Positions 25,188 to 34,697 are shown, counted from the stretch's first letter. The stretch: DNA of 64,000 nt from Candidatus Paracaedibacteraceae bacterium (GCA_019636055.1 JAHBYH010000004.1:1-64000); one strand, 5' to 3'. Notes: generated from the letters alone by a model not told the origin. A program made the numbers and translations.

Positions 25188-26339
25188 ATGATCTCTAAAA
25201 CACAAATTCCTGATACTATAGACCTAACTCTGGGTCGAGTGACTCAAGCTCTTAACCGACTTGGTGACCCTCATTTGTCGATGCCTCCGGTTATTCATGT
25301 TGCTGGTACCAACGGGAAGGGGTCAACAATTGCTTTTCTTAGAGCGATTTTAGAGGGGGAGGGGAAACGAGTCCATGTTTACACGTCGCCTCATTTAGTT
25401 CGGGTTAATGAGCGAATTGTGATTGCAGGGCAACAAATTACTGATGATTTATTGGATGAATTTTCTCATGAAGTCAAGTCAGTAGCCCCTGATCTAAGCT
25501 ATTTTGAACACCTGACTTGCGTTGCATTTTTAGCTTTTTCAAGAATGCCGGCTGATTATGTGGTGATGGAGGTTGGTCTTGGCGGACGTTTGGATGCAAC
25601 CAATGTTGTCAATCCCATTGTTTGTGTGATTACATCTATATCTTTGGATCATCAAGATTATCTCGGCAATACTGTTGCACAAATAACCCGCGAGAAAGCC
25701 GGAATTATTAAAAATGGCAAACCTGTCGTTCTTGCTAAACAATTCTATCCAGAAGTGCGTGATGTGGTTATAGAAATTGCTGACCATTTGGACTGTCTTT
25801 TGATCGATGCGCCTACAATTAACAAAACAACTTTGGGACTCGTAGGGGATCATCAATATGATAATGCAGCAACAGCAGTTTGTGTTGCTCAGATTCTGTT
25901 GGGTGATAAAGATTACACCGCTCATTTGCGAAATGCACATTGGCGAGGTCGTCTGCAGCAGTTATCGAAGAAACCTGATATTTGGGTAGACGGGGCCCAT
26001 AATGAAGAGGGTGTGCGTGTGTTGGTACAGGAGTTACTTAAATGGAGAGCTTCTGGTGTGTGTTTAGTTTTATGTATGGCTCAGCTATCTAATAGATCGC
26101 ATGATATCGTGAGCCCAGCTCTAAATTTGGCGGATGAGGTTATTCATATCAATATGCAGCAAGGGGATCGTTTTCACCCGAAGCCTGATTTTGTAGAAAA
26201 GTCGTTTACCTGTGAACAAGCACTTTTACATTTTAAAGAAGATGCGTACAATAACACTAGAATCTTATTCATGGGATCCCTATATATGGTGGGCGAGATT
26301 CTTAAAACATGGGAGTATTCAGATGGTTGCAACAAATAA
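25188..26339 (+). CDS. folC: Bifunctional folylpolyglutamate / dihydrofolate synthase
   Basis: FolC adds glutamate to folates and makes dihydrofolate from dihydropteroate. The 383-residue protein has VIHVAGTNGKGSTIAFLRAIL (P-loop), VYTSPHLVRVNERIVIAG, EVGLGGRLDATNVV, and SLDHQDYLGNTVAQITREKAGIIK, all FolC/Mur-ligase motifs. The late WVDGAHNEEG motif is also present. It is slightly shorter than the ~420 usual. Its end overlaps the thioredoxin-like gene by 17 bp. Start codon context is weak (GGAG directly against ATG). Confidence 0.93.
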   Translation: MISKTQIPDTIDLTLGRVTQALNRLGDPHLSMPPVIHVAGTNGKGSTIAFLRAILEGEGKRVHVYTSPHLVRVNERIVIAGQQITDDLLDEFSHEVKSVAPDLSYFEHLTCVAFLAFSRMPADYVVMEVGLGGRLDATNVVNPIVCVITSISLDHQDYLGNTVAQITREKAGIIKNGKPVVLAKQFYPEVRDVVIEIADHLDCLLIDAPTINKTTLGLVGDHQYDNAATAVCVAQILLGDKDYTAHLRNAHWRGRLQQLSKKPDIWVDGAHNEEGVRVLVQELLKWRASGVCLVLCMAQLSNRSHDIVSPALNLADEVIHINMQQGDRFHPKPDFVEKSFTCEQALLHFKEDAYNNTRILFMGSLYMVGEILKTWEYSDGCNK

Positions 26340-26913
26340 ATCTTTTTGGGCTGGTGTCATTTTGTCACCATTGTTAATTGCTGTAATTTGGTTGGCGGCA
26401 AATAAACCTAAAGTTGAGTTGTCTCAGCCACAGCCGGCTGTTGCAACATTTGATTTCATTCCAACAACAGATAAAGTTATTTTGCCAACGGCTTCTTTTG
26501 AAAAGCTGAGCCTTGTTGATGGTACAACTTCCACTGTGACGTTTGCTGAACTTTCTGATAAACCAATGGTTATTCACTATTGGGCAACATGGTGTGGGGC
26601 TTGTGTTGAAGAAATGCCTGCTCTTGCAAAATTTGCTGAACAGAATTCCGATCATATCCGTTTTGTTATTATCGCGAGTGACCATTCCGGTGGCCGAGAG
26701 GTAAAGGCTTACTGTGATAAGAATGGAATTAAAAATATTGATGTTTATCTTGATAAGAAAGGTACTGTTTTGAAGGAGCAGGGAGTTAAAGCACTTCCCA
26801 CCACGGTTTTTGCCGGTGCTGATCAAACTGAGGCAGGTCGCGTTGTGGGTGCTATTGATTGGTCTGGTCAATCAGGTACAATTATTCAGGGGTATTTAAC
26901 TAAGGGTGCTTAG
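26323..26913 (+). CDS. TlpA-like membrane-anchored thioredoxin
   Basis: From ATG 26323 the product has 196 residues: an N-terminal membrane anchor (FWAGVILSPLLIAVIWLAA), then a periplasmic thioredoxin domain with active site WATWCGACVEEMP. The cis-Pro region is KALPTTVF. TlpA/ResA proteins reduce disulfides, for example for cytochrome c or CuA centre maturation, which fits the cytochrome oxidase assembly genes elsewhere in the window. The frame is open 111 bp further up, but that part lies inside folC and is not family-like. Confidence 0.88.
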   Translation: MVATNKSFWAGVILSPLLIAVIWLAANKPKVELSQPQPAVATFDFIPTTDKVILPTASFEKLSLVDGTTSTVTFAELSDKPMVIHYWATWCGACVEEMPALAKFAEQNSDHIRFVIIASDHSGGREVKAYCDKNGIKNIDVYLDKKGTVLKEQGVKALPTTVFAGADQTEAGRVVGAIDWSGQSGTIIQGYLTKGA

Positions 26914-26931
26914 GTCTATTGAGGGGGGATT

Positions 26932-27549
26932 GTGGCTAAATTATATTTTTATTACTCTGCGATGAATGCAGGGAAGACAACAACGCTTTTGCAATCCAGT
27001 TATAACTATCGTGAGCGGGGTATGAATACCCTGCTTTTTACCGCCGATATTGATGATCGGTTTGGCCACGGGAAAATTGCGTCACGGATCGGGTTGTCTT
27101 CGGATGCTTTTGTTTATAAAAATGACTTTAATTTTTTTGAGTTTATTGAGTCTAAGAAGAAGGTTACGCCTAATCTTAAGTGTATCTTGGTGGATGAGGC
27201 TCAGTTTTTGAGTAAAGATCAGGTTCGCCAACTTTGTGATGTTGTTGATCATTTAAAACTCCCTGTTTTGACTTATGGTATTCGATCCGACTTTCAAGGG
27301 GAACTTTTTCCCGGGAGTTATTATTTATTAGCCCTGGCTGATGAGTTAATCGAAATTAAAACAATTTGTCATTGTGGACGTAAAGCAACGATGAATGCCC
27401 GAATGAATGCCAATGGCGAATTTATCACCGAGGGTGAACAAGTTGAGATTGCCGGTAATGAACGCTATATCTCTTTATGTCGAGAACATTTTCATAAGGG
27501 GCAGGTTCAACCGGAAAGCCATTGTGTTATTGGAATGCGGGTTGCTTAA
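26932..27549 (+). CDS. tdk: Thymidine kinase
   Basis: A type II thymidine kinase of 205 residues that makes dTMP by salvage. The P-loop is [13 protein letters not shown] near the N-terminus, followed by [11 protein letters not shown] and [11 protein letters not shown] (Walker B). The zinc pairs are ICHCGRKAT and SLCREHF, and the lasso region lies between them. The start is GTG with GAGGGGGG upstream. It is 18 bp after the thioredoxin-like gene, so probably cotranscribed. Confidence 0.96.
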   Translation: MAKLYFYYSAMNAGKTTTLLQSSYNYRERGMNTLLFTADIDDRFGHGKIASRIGLSSDAFVYKNDFNFFEFIESKKKVTPNLKCILVDEAQFLSKDQVRQLCDVVDHLKLPVLTYGIRSDFQGELFPGSYYLLALADELIEIKTICHCGRKATMNARMNANGEFITEGEQVEIAGNERYISLCREHFHKGQVQPESHCVIGMRVA

Positions 27550-27612
27550 AAACATGAAATAAGTCTTGCACAGTGGATGCCAAATGTGGCATATATTGTT
27601 TATCAAATCCGT

Positions 27613-27689
27613 CGGGAAGTAGCGCAGCCTGGTAGCGCGCCTGCTTTGGGAGCAGGATGTCGGAGGTTCAAATCCTCTCTTCCCGACCA
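27613..27689 (+). tRNA. tRNA-Pro (anticodon UGG), CCA encoded
   Basis: A 77-base cloverleaf: acceptor CGGGAAG pairs with CTTCCCG, D arm GCGCAGCCTGGTAGCGC, anticodon arm CCTGCTTTGGGAGCAGG showing TGG, and T arm GAGGTTCAAATCCTC. The CCA end is encoded. A TGCCA/TGGCA mini-hairpin lies about 30 bp upstream. Confidence 0.97.
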
Positions 27690-27731
27690 TTTGTTCTTAT
27701 AGTATGACCCAGGTAGGGTAATGAGGGTCAC

Positions 27732-28031
27732 ATGTCATACGCACGAATTTATTCTCCACCAAAAACAGCAATGCAACAAGGCTCAGCAAAAACAGGATTC
27801 TGGGTTTTGGAATATAATAATTGTGATGCAAAATACTATGATCCGATCATGGGGTGGACGGGAAGCCTATCCACGGAGCATCAAGTCTCTGTTGAGTTTA
27901 AGACGTTAGAGGCGGCTTTGACTTTTGCCAAAAGTATTGGCCTAACACCGATTATAGAGCAGCCCCACGCTCGTAAGATTCAAAAAAAATCTTATGCTGA
28001 TAACTTTCGCCACGATCGCCCAAGAGGTTAA
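27732..28031 (+). CDS. Complex I NDUFS4-like accessory subunit (ETC complex I subunit region)
   Basis: The 99-residue protein matches the alphaproteobacterial/mitochondrial NDUFS4 pattern: ARIYSPPKTAMQQGSAKTGFWVLEYN, then DPIMGWTGSLSTEHQVSVEFKTLEAALTFAKSIGL and the basic tail KIQKKSYADNFRHDRPRG. In mitochondria this subunit stabilises the NADH-binding arm of complex I. It occurs in alphaproteobacteria and mitochondria, so it is a good taxonomic marker here. It is a single gene just after tRNA-Pro. The longer, shifted frame starting at 27721 is not real. Confidence 0.92.
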   Translation: MSYARIYSPPKTAMQQGSAKTGFWVLEYNNCDAKYYDPIMGWTGSLSTEHQVSVEFKTLEAALTFAKSIGLTPIIEQPHARKIQKKSYADNFRHDRPRG

Positions 28032-28042
28032 ACCCTCGGCAC

Positions 28043-29557
28043 TTAATAATATACATTCCTAGATGTTGTTGCTTTTGTCGTGCTGTCCCTTGGTTTGGCT
28101 TCTTCTTCATTTTCGTAGTATGTGCTACCTGGCTCTGGTAATCGGATTATATATGCGTCATCAGTTGTTTCTTGGAGTGTTGTCCAATCCTTTCCGAATA
28201 ATGGCGTGTTCGGGCGGGATATTGGTTTGTAAAAATCAACTTCAAGGTTCTTTAGGATTAGGTTCTGATTAAATGTGGATTCAAAAAGTTTTCTAAACCG
28301 AGATAAGATGTTTGTGAACGCTCTTTTGTAGCCATATTGATCGTAATCTGCAGGCAATGACAAGCCTAAGACACTTTGGTTGTTAATTATCCTTAGCGCA
28401 TTTTCTTTGACCAGATGATCAAGTTTTTCAAGCATGTTTAGAATTGATTTTCTGATTAACTCACGCTCATTCGTTGGATAAGCTTCGATATAACCTTGAA
28501 TAAAAGAGAGGAAGCTATGTTTTATTGTGCTAAAGATTTGTGTGGATTTGTTTGGATTGTTTAGATACAAGAAGATTGAGTAAAGTCTTATAATGTCAAT
28601 AAAAGGTGATTGCGGATCTCTTAAGCTTTCAGCAATTGAGGCATTGTCGATAAAACTTATCGTATCCATGTCGATCAGAACGTTGCCTAGGTGAAAGTCA
28701 CCGTGAGTGATTGTTTTGAAGTTATTAAACAACGATGTTGATGATAGATTGTTTTTTTGCTCCTCTGAGGCAAGGTTATAATGAAACTCACCCAAGGCAC
28801 GGCCAATTTTGGTCATAATGTCATCAAGTTTTGTCGATGATAGTGTCAGGTTCTCTGTTAGTTTTTTTGCAGATATCCCGTGTGCAATGGGAAGTACTGT
28901 TAGGTAGTTTTTACGGCCTGTTGTGTCAAAATAATAAAATGTTGTATTGTGTAGTGCTATTTTCGGAAAAAATGGGTTTTCACGATCTAATTTCTTAAAA
29001 GTTGCTCCTAGTTCTTGTCTGGTAAGATTGAGATCTTGAATTTCTTTTATAGGGGTTGGTTGATCTCTGCTTTTTATTTTATCGCTATCTTTAATATTGC
29101 CCCACCCAATTAATTTGATAATGAAACGTGTATTGTTTGGATCAACAGCGTAAAGCGGGCTAATTTTTACATCGTAAATCTGCCGTGAAAAAAAACCGCC
29201 TCTACTGATTATAATTTCTCCGAAAGGCGTTGAAATTGTATCGCTGCCAAAATCGGGAGGTGTACTTTTGTTTGATGCAGGTAGTTCTTTCATGACGCCA
29301 CTTTTGAATAGAACATGAAAAATCTCATTCGATAATAAGTAATCCCTTGTGTTAGGGACGTCGTAGCCGAAGTTGATCAGCCCGATCTCTGGTGTTAATA
29401 ATCTTGGTGAAGACGCTAGTTTTGTTGCTTGGACTTCAGATGACAGCGTTAGGGTTTCTGGTGGTGTTGCACTGTTATCCGCTGAGACGGAATTTGTGGG
29501 AGTTATTGTAAATGAAAGTGTGGTCACAAAAAGCATTACCAAGAATATTGTCGACAT
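28043..29557 (-). CDS. Exported protein with APH/choline-kinase-like catalytic loop
   Basis: From ATG 29557 (AAAGGAA nine bases upstream) the 504-residue product starts with a signal peptide (MSTIFLVMLFVTTLSFT). Most of the sequence is unfamiliar. Residues ~283-306 read THGDFHLGNVLID then ISFIDNAS, the Brenner/catalytic loop and metal-binding ID-x of aminoglycoside/choline kinases, with Asn after the second Asp. A preceding helix (GRALGEFHYNLA) also fits. Kinases need ATP, so an exported one suggests action in a host cytoplasm; inference. The frame is open to 29665, but those 36 residues carry no signal. Convergent with the NDUFS4-like gene. Confidence 0.72.
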   Translation of the reverse strand: MSTIFLVMLFVTTLSFTITPTNSVSADNSATPPETLTLSSEVQATKLASSPRLLTPEIGLINFGYDVPNTRDYLLSNEIFHVLFKSGVMKELPASNKSTPPDFGSDTISTPFGEIIISRGGFFSRQIYDVKISPLYAVDPNNTRFIIKLIGWGNIKDSDKIKSRDQPTPIKEIQDLNLTRQELGATFKKLDRENPFFPKIALHNTTFYYFDTTGRKNYLTVLPIAHGISAKKLTENLTLSSTKLDDIMTKIGRALGEFHYNLASEEQKNNLSSTSLFNNFKTITHGDFHLGNVLIDMDTISFIDNASIAESLRDPQSPFIDIIRLYSIFLYLNNPNKSTQIFSTIKHSFLSFIQGYIEAYPTNERELIRKSILNMLEKLDHLVKENALRIINNQSVLGLSLPADYDQYGYKRAFTNILSRFRKLFESTFNQNLILKNLEVDFYKPISRPNTPLFGKDWTTLQETTDDAYIIRLPEPGSTYYENEEEAKPRDSTTKATTSRNVYY

Positions 29558-29773
29558 GTTTTGTTTCCTTTTGCTGATCTGACAGCAATAATTATAGATG
29601 AGAGGTGTAAAAAAAATATTAATCAGAACGATCTTTTTCTTCCCTTTAGGTTGAGAATTAATCACGAGACTTGCGTCAAGCTGTCGGGGTGTTTAATATA
29701 GTAATGAAAGCTTGTAATATCAGGGTTTCTGACTATTTCTATTATATACAATTTGTTCAAGTGTGATCTCTAA

Positions 29774-31744
29774 ATGTCTGATTTGTTTCGTGGTGCGACA
29801 GCTGTCGCCGTAAAATCTGAATATACTGCTAAGGATATCGAAGTCCTGGAAGGGCTCGAGCCTGTCCGTAAGCGACCTGGTATGTATATTGGTGGGACGG
29901 ATGAAAAGGCTATGCACCATTTGGTTGCTGAAGTTCTTGATAACTCTATGGACGAAGCTGTGGCTGGTCATGCAAACCGGATTGAGATTTGTCTTGAAGT
30001 AAACAATATCGTCTCAATCAAAGACAACGGGCGGGGAATTCCGACAGATCCTCATCCTAAATTCCCAGAATTATCTGCTCTTGAAGTTATTTTTACGACA
30101 CTCCATTCGGGTGGTAAGTTCAATAGTAATGTTTACGAAACATCGGGCGGTTTACATGGTGTCGGTATTTCTGTTGTGAACGCTTTGTCTGATTATGTAG
30201 AAGTTCAAGTAGCGCGGTCGCGTCAAGCTTGGCGACAAACTTTTTCTCAGGGTAAGCCAACATCAGCCTTAACGGCGGATGAAGGGATGACCAACTGGCG
30301 TGGAACAAATGTCCGCTTTCATCCGGACCCTGAGATTTTTGGTGACATTCAATTTAAGGCTAAGACGCTTTATGATTTGGCTAAGTCAAAAGCTTATTTG
30401 TTCAAGGGCGTTGAAATTAACTGGTGGTGCGATCCATCTTTACTGTCCGACGATTCTCCCGTTCCGCAATCTGCTAAGATTCATTATCCAAAGGGGCTTG
30501 AGGATTATTTGCAGTCTGCTCTTGAAGGGCAAGAAAGATTGGCTGAAGATATTTTCTCAGGTGAAGGTGCTTTTGCAAGTGGTGCCGGTAAGGTTGAATG
30601 GGCGATTACATGGTTGACGGCCCCGGGTGAAGATGGTTGGGCGTCCACTTTTTGTAATACGGTTCCAACACCGCTGGGTGGAACACATGAATCAGGATTT
30701 CGTCAAGCAATAACACGTTCGATCAAAGAATATGCTGATCGTGTCGGAAATCGTCGTGTCAGCCAGATTACAGCAGATGATGTGTGTGGATCTGCCGCTA
30801 TTGTCCTATCCTGCTTTATCCCGCAACCCCAATTCCAAGGGCAAACAAAAGAAAAACTTGTTTCTGTTGAGGCGACTCGACTGGTCGATACAGCTGTAAA
30901 AGATCGTTTTGATCATTGGTTGGGTAGTTTTCCGCAACATGCCAATGCTTTGTTGGAGCATATATTAACGCGTGTAGACGAACGTTTGCGTCGCCGTCAA
31001 GCAAAAGAGGTTGCGCGTGCCAGTGCGACAAAGCGCTTGCGTTTGCCGGGAAAATTGGCGGATTGTACCTCAAATGATGCGGATATTTGTGAAATCTTTT
31101 TGGTTGAGGGGGACTCGGCCGGTGGATCTGCTAAGCAAGCCCGTAATCGTAACACGCAGGCAGTTTTGCCGTTGCGTGGTAAGATCTTGAACGTGGCCTC
31201 AGCAACGATTGATAAAATGCGAGCAAATCAGGAAATTTCTGATCTAATTCTTGCTTTGGGCTGTGGTTTTGGTCGGGACTGTGATCCGGATAAGCTTCGT
31301 TATGCTAAAGTTGTGATCATGACTGACGCGGACGTTGATGGGGCACATATTGCGTCCTTGTTATTAACATTCTTCTTCCGTGAAATGCGTGCCATTATCG
31401 ATAATGGCAATGTATATTTAGCGCAACCGCCTTTGTACAGAATTACCCATGGTGGGAAGACATTTTATGCCCAGAATGATGCAGAAAAAGATAAGGTTAT
31501 AAAGACTCAATTTAAGAATGCGACAAAAGTAGAAGTTGGTCGCTTTAAGGGGTTGGGTGAAATGTTGCCGGCACAGTTGCGCGATACAACTATGAACCCG
31601 GAGAAGCGTACCCTGCAACGGGTCATCGTCTTGCCAGAAGAGAATCTTGAGGATTTTGTGGATCGCTTGATGGGTAAAAACCCAGAAGCCCGCTATAACT
31701 TCATCTATGAAAATGCTGCGTTGATTGACGATGTTGATTTATAA
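29774..31744 (+). CDS. parE: DNA topoisomerase IV subunit B
   Basis: The 656-residue ATPase subunit decatenates daughter chromosomes with ParC. The GHKL ATPase region has EVLDNSMDEAVAGHA, IKDNGRGIP and the ATP-lid YETSGGLHGVGISVVNAL. The Toprim domain has LVEGDSAGGSAKQARNRNTQAVLPLRGKILNV and TDADVDGAHIASLL. Its length and the absence of the GyrB insert favour ParE over GyrB. It ends with the family tail FIYENAA. Confidence 0.95.
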   Translation: MSDLFRGATAVAVKSEYTAKDIEVLEGLEPVRKRPGMYIGGTDEKAMHHLVAEVLDNSMDEAVAGHANRIEICLEVNNIVSIKDNGRGIPTDPHPKFPELSALEVIFTTLHSGGKFNSNVYETSGGLHGVGISVVNALSDYVEVQVARSRQAWRQTFSQGKPTSALTADEGMTNWRGTNVRFHPDPEIFGDIQFKAKTLYDLAKSKAYLFKGVEINWWCDPSLLSDDSPVPQSAKIHYPKGLEDYLQSALEGQERLAEDIFSGEGAFASGAGKVEWAITWLTAPGEDGWASTFCNTVPTPLGGTHESGFRQAITRSIKEYADRVGNRRVSQITADDVCGSAAIVLSCFIPQPQFQGQTKEKLVSVEATRLVDTAVKDRFDHWLGSFPQHANALLEHILTRVDERLRRRQAKEVARASATKRLRLPGKLADCTSNDADICEIFLVEGDSAGGSAKQARNRNTQAVLPLRGKILNVASATIDKMRANQEISDLILALGCGFGRDCDPDKLRYAKVVIMTDADVDGAHIASLLLTFFFREMRAIIDNGNVYLAQPPLYRITHGGKTFYAQNDAEKDKVIKTQFKNATKVEVGRFKGLGEMLPAQLRDTTMNPEKRTLQRVIVLPEENLEDFVDRLMGKNPEARYNFIYENAALIDDVDL

Positions 31745-31879
31745 AACCTTGTAAAACTAAACTGCAGTTAATGTTTTGTGGGGGTTGTGTTGTTTGTGTA
31801 AATAATCTCATCCCTTGCAAGTCGGGGGTAAATCCATGTACATTAAGGGTAAGATTAACCCCATATAGTACACTATAAA

Positions 31880-33232
31880 ATGACAATAAAAGTTCGTTTT
31901 GCTCCTAGTCCGACAGGACTTCTTCATATCGGAAATGCCCGTGCAGCCTTAATTAATTGGTTATTTGTTCGATCCCATCAATTGCAAGGACAGGATGCGC
32001 ATTTTCTGTTGCGCCAAGATGACACAGACCTTGAGCGGTCAAAGGATGAATTTGCTGAGGCAATCAAGCAAGATCTGGCGTGGTTGGGGGTAACCCATGA
32101 TAGTTTCTTTAAACAGTCAGAACGGTTTGTACGATATGATGAGATCAAGCAGCAACTGATTGATTCAGGGCGTCTTTATCCCTGTTATGAAACGCCCGAG
32201 GAATTAGATTTTAAACGCAAACGTCAAATGGGACGAGGCGAGCCACCTATTTATGATCGTGGTGCATTGAAACTAACGGCAGATGAAATTGCTGCTTATG
32301 AGGCTGAAGGACGTCGACCCCATTGGCGATTTAAGCTATTGCCCGAAGACATTAAATGGGCAGACTTAATCCGCGGGGAAACATCATTCCACGGAGCAAA
32401 CCTTAGCGACCCCGTTTTAGTTCGAGCCGACGGAGCTTATTTATATACGTTGACCTCCGTTGTTGATGACGTAGATACCAATATTACACATATCTTGCGC
32501 GGGGAAGACCATGTGACCAATACGGCTGTTCAAATTCAGTTGTTTGAAGCGTTAGGTCGAGATTCAAAGACAATCCATTTTGGTCATACAACATTGTTGA
32601 TGGATGTGGATGGCAGTCCCTTGTCCAAGCGTCTTGGTTCATTGAGTTTACGTAGTCTTCGTGATATGGGCATTGAGCCTATGTCCATTAATTGTTTGCT
32701 TGCCCGATTGGGGACGTCGCAACCTGTTGAAGCCAAGTACAGTTTGGATGAATTGGCGGCCGGATTTGACCTTTCAACGTTTAGCCGTACGCCACCGCGT
32801 TTTGATATGTCTGATCTGGAAAATTTAAATCGTAAGATTTACCAAGTTTGGCCGTACGCTGCACTTCAGCATAAATTAAAAGATTTGAAGGCTGAGGGAA
32901 TTTCGGAACAGATTTGGAATTTGATCAAAGGGAATATCTCAACATTGGACGAGCTAACACAATGGCAACAAGTGTTTTTTGGAGATATTTCAAACAGTGC
33001 GGATGACAAAGACTATTTAGCGATTGCCTTGACGCTATTACCATCTGAACCATGGACAATTGAAACTTGGTCTAACTGGACGGGTGCGATTAAGGCTAAA
33101 ACAGGCCGCAAGGGGCGTGAACTCTTTATGCCATTGCGACAAGCGCTCACCGGGTTTGATCATGGACCAGAAATGAAGGAAATTTTACCGTTGTTAGGTG
33201 AGGACTTAGTTCGAAAAAGATTGGGTGAGTAG
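31880..33232 (+). CDS. gltX: Glutamyl-tRNA synthetase
   Basis: A class I synthetase of 450 residues. The HIGH element is RFAPSPTGLLHIGNARAAL. GRLYPCYETPEELDFKRKRQ and the HILRGEDHVTNTAVQI active-site region follow. The KMSKS element appears as LSKRLG in DVDGSPLSKRLGSLSLRSLRDMGIEP, as in many alphaproteobacterial paralogues. It is a little shorter than the ~470 of full GluRS, with the C-terminal anticodon part reduced. Some alphaproteobacteria carry two gltX genes, so it might be the tRNA-Gln-charging copy. Confidence 0.93.
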   Translation: MTIKVRFAPSPTGLLHIGNARAALINWLFVRSHQLQGQDAHFLLRQDDTDLERSKDEFAEAIKQDLAWLGVTHDSFFKQSERFVRYDEIKQQLIDSGRLYPCYETPEELDFKRKRQMGRGEPPIYDRGALKLTADEIAAYEAEGRRPHWRFKLLPEDIKWADLIRGETSFHGANLSDPVLVRADGAYLYTLTSVVDDVDTNITHILRGEDHVTNTAVQIQLFEALGRDSKTIHFGHTTLLMDVDGSPLSKRLGSLSLRSLRDMGIEPMSINCLLARLGTSQPVEAKYSLDELAAGFDLSTFSRTPPRFDMSDLENLNRKIYQVWPYAALQHKLKDLKAEGISEQIWNLIKGNISTLDELTQWQQVFFGDISNSADDKDYLAIALTLLPSEPWTIETWSNWTGAIKAKTGRKGRELFMPLRQALTGFDHGPEMKEILPLLGEDLVRKRLGE

Positions 33233-33240
33233 ACTGTTCA

Positions 33241-33274
33241 CCTCTCCTCTTGTAGGAGAGGGCGCTCGAAGAGC
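33241..33274. repeat. Double hairpin, probable dispersed palindromic element
   Basis: An 8-bp perfect stem (33241-33248 with 33254-33261, loop CTTGT) is followed by GCTC-GAA-GAGC at 33264-33274 and a GGTAAGGG tail. There is no T run, so it is not a classic terminator. The wording resembles intergenic palindromes known from other intracellular proteobacteria, but no second clear copy is in this window. It sits between gltX and cysS. Confidence 0.5.
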
Positions 33275-33343
33275 CGGTAAGGGATATTAAAAAACATATT
33301 CCTAATCATAGAGCGGCTATTGCACACAAAAAGGAATTTTAAA

Positions 33344-34696
33344 ATGCTAAAAATATACAATACACTAACACGTCAAAAAGAAACGTTCACACCACAAAAC
33401 CTCGACCATATCGGTATGTATGTTTGTGGGCCGACAGTCTATGATTACGCGCATATTGGGAATGCTCGTCCCGTTGTTGTTTTTGATATTTTAGCACGGG
33501 TTTTGCGCAGGGTGTATCCCAAGGTTACGTATGTGCGCAACATTACGGATGTGGATGATAAGATTAACGCTGCTTCTAAGGCATCAGGAGAGCCGATTCG
33601 CGTCATTACAGAACGAACAACACGGGCTTATAATGAAGACATGGCTGCATTAGGTGCTTATGAACCGGATGTAACCCCGCGTGCAACCGAGCATATCCCC
33701 GAGATGATTGCGATGATTGAGCAATTGATCGAGCATGGCCATGCCTACGCTGCCGAAGGACATGTTTTGTTTGCTGTTAAAACTTTTGCTGACTATGGTA
33801 AGTTATCCCGTCGTAATCAGGATGAGTTGTTAGCCGGGGCTCGAGTCGAAGTAGCACCCTATAAACGGGATGCCGGAGATTTTGTTTTGTGGAAACCATC
33901 TGATGATGAAACCCCGGGTTGGGATAGTCCGTGGGGCAGGGGGCGCCCAGGGTGGCACATTGAATGTTCTGCCATGAGTGAGAAATATCTCGGGAAAACC
34001 TTTGATATTCACGGCGGTGGCATTGATTTGTCTTTTCCTCATCATGAAAATGAGTTGGCCCAAAGTTGCTGTGCCAATAGGACAGAATATTTTGCGCGAT
34101 ACTGGATGCACAACGGTCATTTGACCGTTAATGGCGAGAAAATGTCCAAATCCTTAGGCAATTTCTATACGGTTCGTGAGTTGCGTCAGGAATTCACAGG
34201 TGAGGCGTTGCGTTATATGCTCATGAGTGCTCATTATCGTCAACCGCTTGATCTATCAAAAGATCTGATTCGGCAGTGCCAGTCAAGTTTAGATCGACTG
34301 TATGGTGCCTTAAGAGGTGTGGCGCTTATGAGTGCTAATGTTGACTCTCAGGTTATTGAAGCCTTACAGGATGATTTGAATGTGCCGATTGCTTTAGCGC
34401 GCTTGCATGAATTAGCAAGCTTGATTAATAAATCTGAATTCCTTGAAGAAAAAACGCAACTTGCATCAACGCTCAAAGCATCTGCTTATCTATTGGGAAT
34501 TTTGCAACAAGATCCTGAGGTTTGGTTTCAAGGTAATATTGACGATGCTGCAGAAATTGAGGATTTAATTGCTCAACGTAAGGCTGCCCGTTTGGCTAAG
34601 AATTTCGCTGAATCTGATCGTATTCGGGATGAGCTTACCGCACGCGGGATTATTCTTGAAGATTCTGCAAAGGGTACCACGTGGCGCCGAGGCTAA
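33344..34696 (+). CDS. cysS: Cysteinyl-tRNA synthetase
   Basis: A class I synthetase with 450 residues from ATG 33344. The HIGH motif is in MYVCGPTVYDYAHIGNARPVVVFD and the zinc site includes the WHIECSAM cysteine and HGGGIDLSFPHHENELAQS. The KMSKS loop is GEKMSKSLGNF. The ending RDELTARGIILEDSAKGTTWRR is typical. An upstream in-frame non-ATG start (33320) is less likely, since AAGGAA lies nine bases before the chosen ATG. It runs into the trmJ-like gene with only 1 bp between. Confidence 0.96.
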   Translation: MLKIYNTLTRQKETFTPQNLDHIGMYVCGPTVYDYAHIGNARPVVVFDILARVLRRVYPKVTYVRNITDVDDKINAASKASGEPIRVITERTTRAYNEDMAALGAYEPDVTPRATEHIPEMIAMIEQLIEHGHAYAAEGHVLFAVKTFADYGKLSRRNQDELLAGARVEVAPYKRDAGDFVLWKPSDDETPGWDSPWGRGRPGWHIECSAMSEKYLGKTFDIHGGGIDLSFPHHENELAQSCCANRTEYFARYWMHNGHLTVNGEKMSKSLGNFYTVRELRQEFTGEALRYMLMSAHYRQPLDLSKDLIRQCQSSLDRLYGALRGVALMSANVDSQVIEALQDDLNVPIALARLHELASLINKSEFLEEKTQLASTLKASAYLLGILQQDPEVWFQGNIDDAAEIEDLIAQRKAARLAKNFAESDRIRDELTARGIILEDSAKGTTWRRG

Positions 34697-34697
34697 A

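Noticed and set aside
26374-26871. Open frame of 165 codons on the minus strand
   Set aside because: Antisense of the TlpA-like thioredoxin gene with WCGAC site; low-complexity Asn/Cys-rich product.
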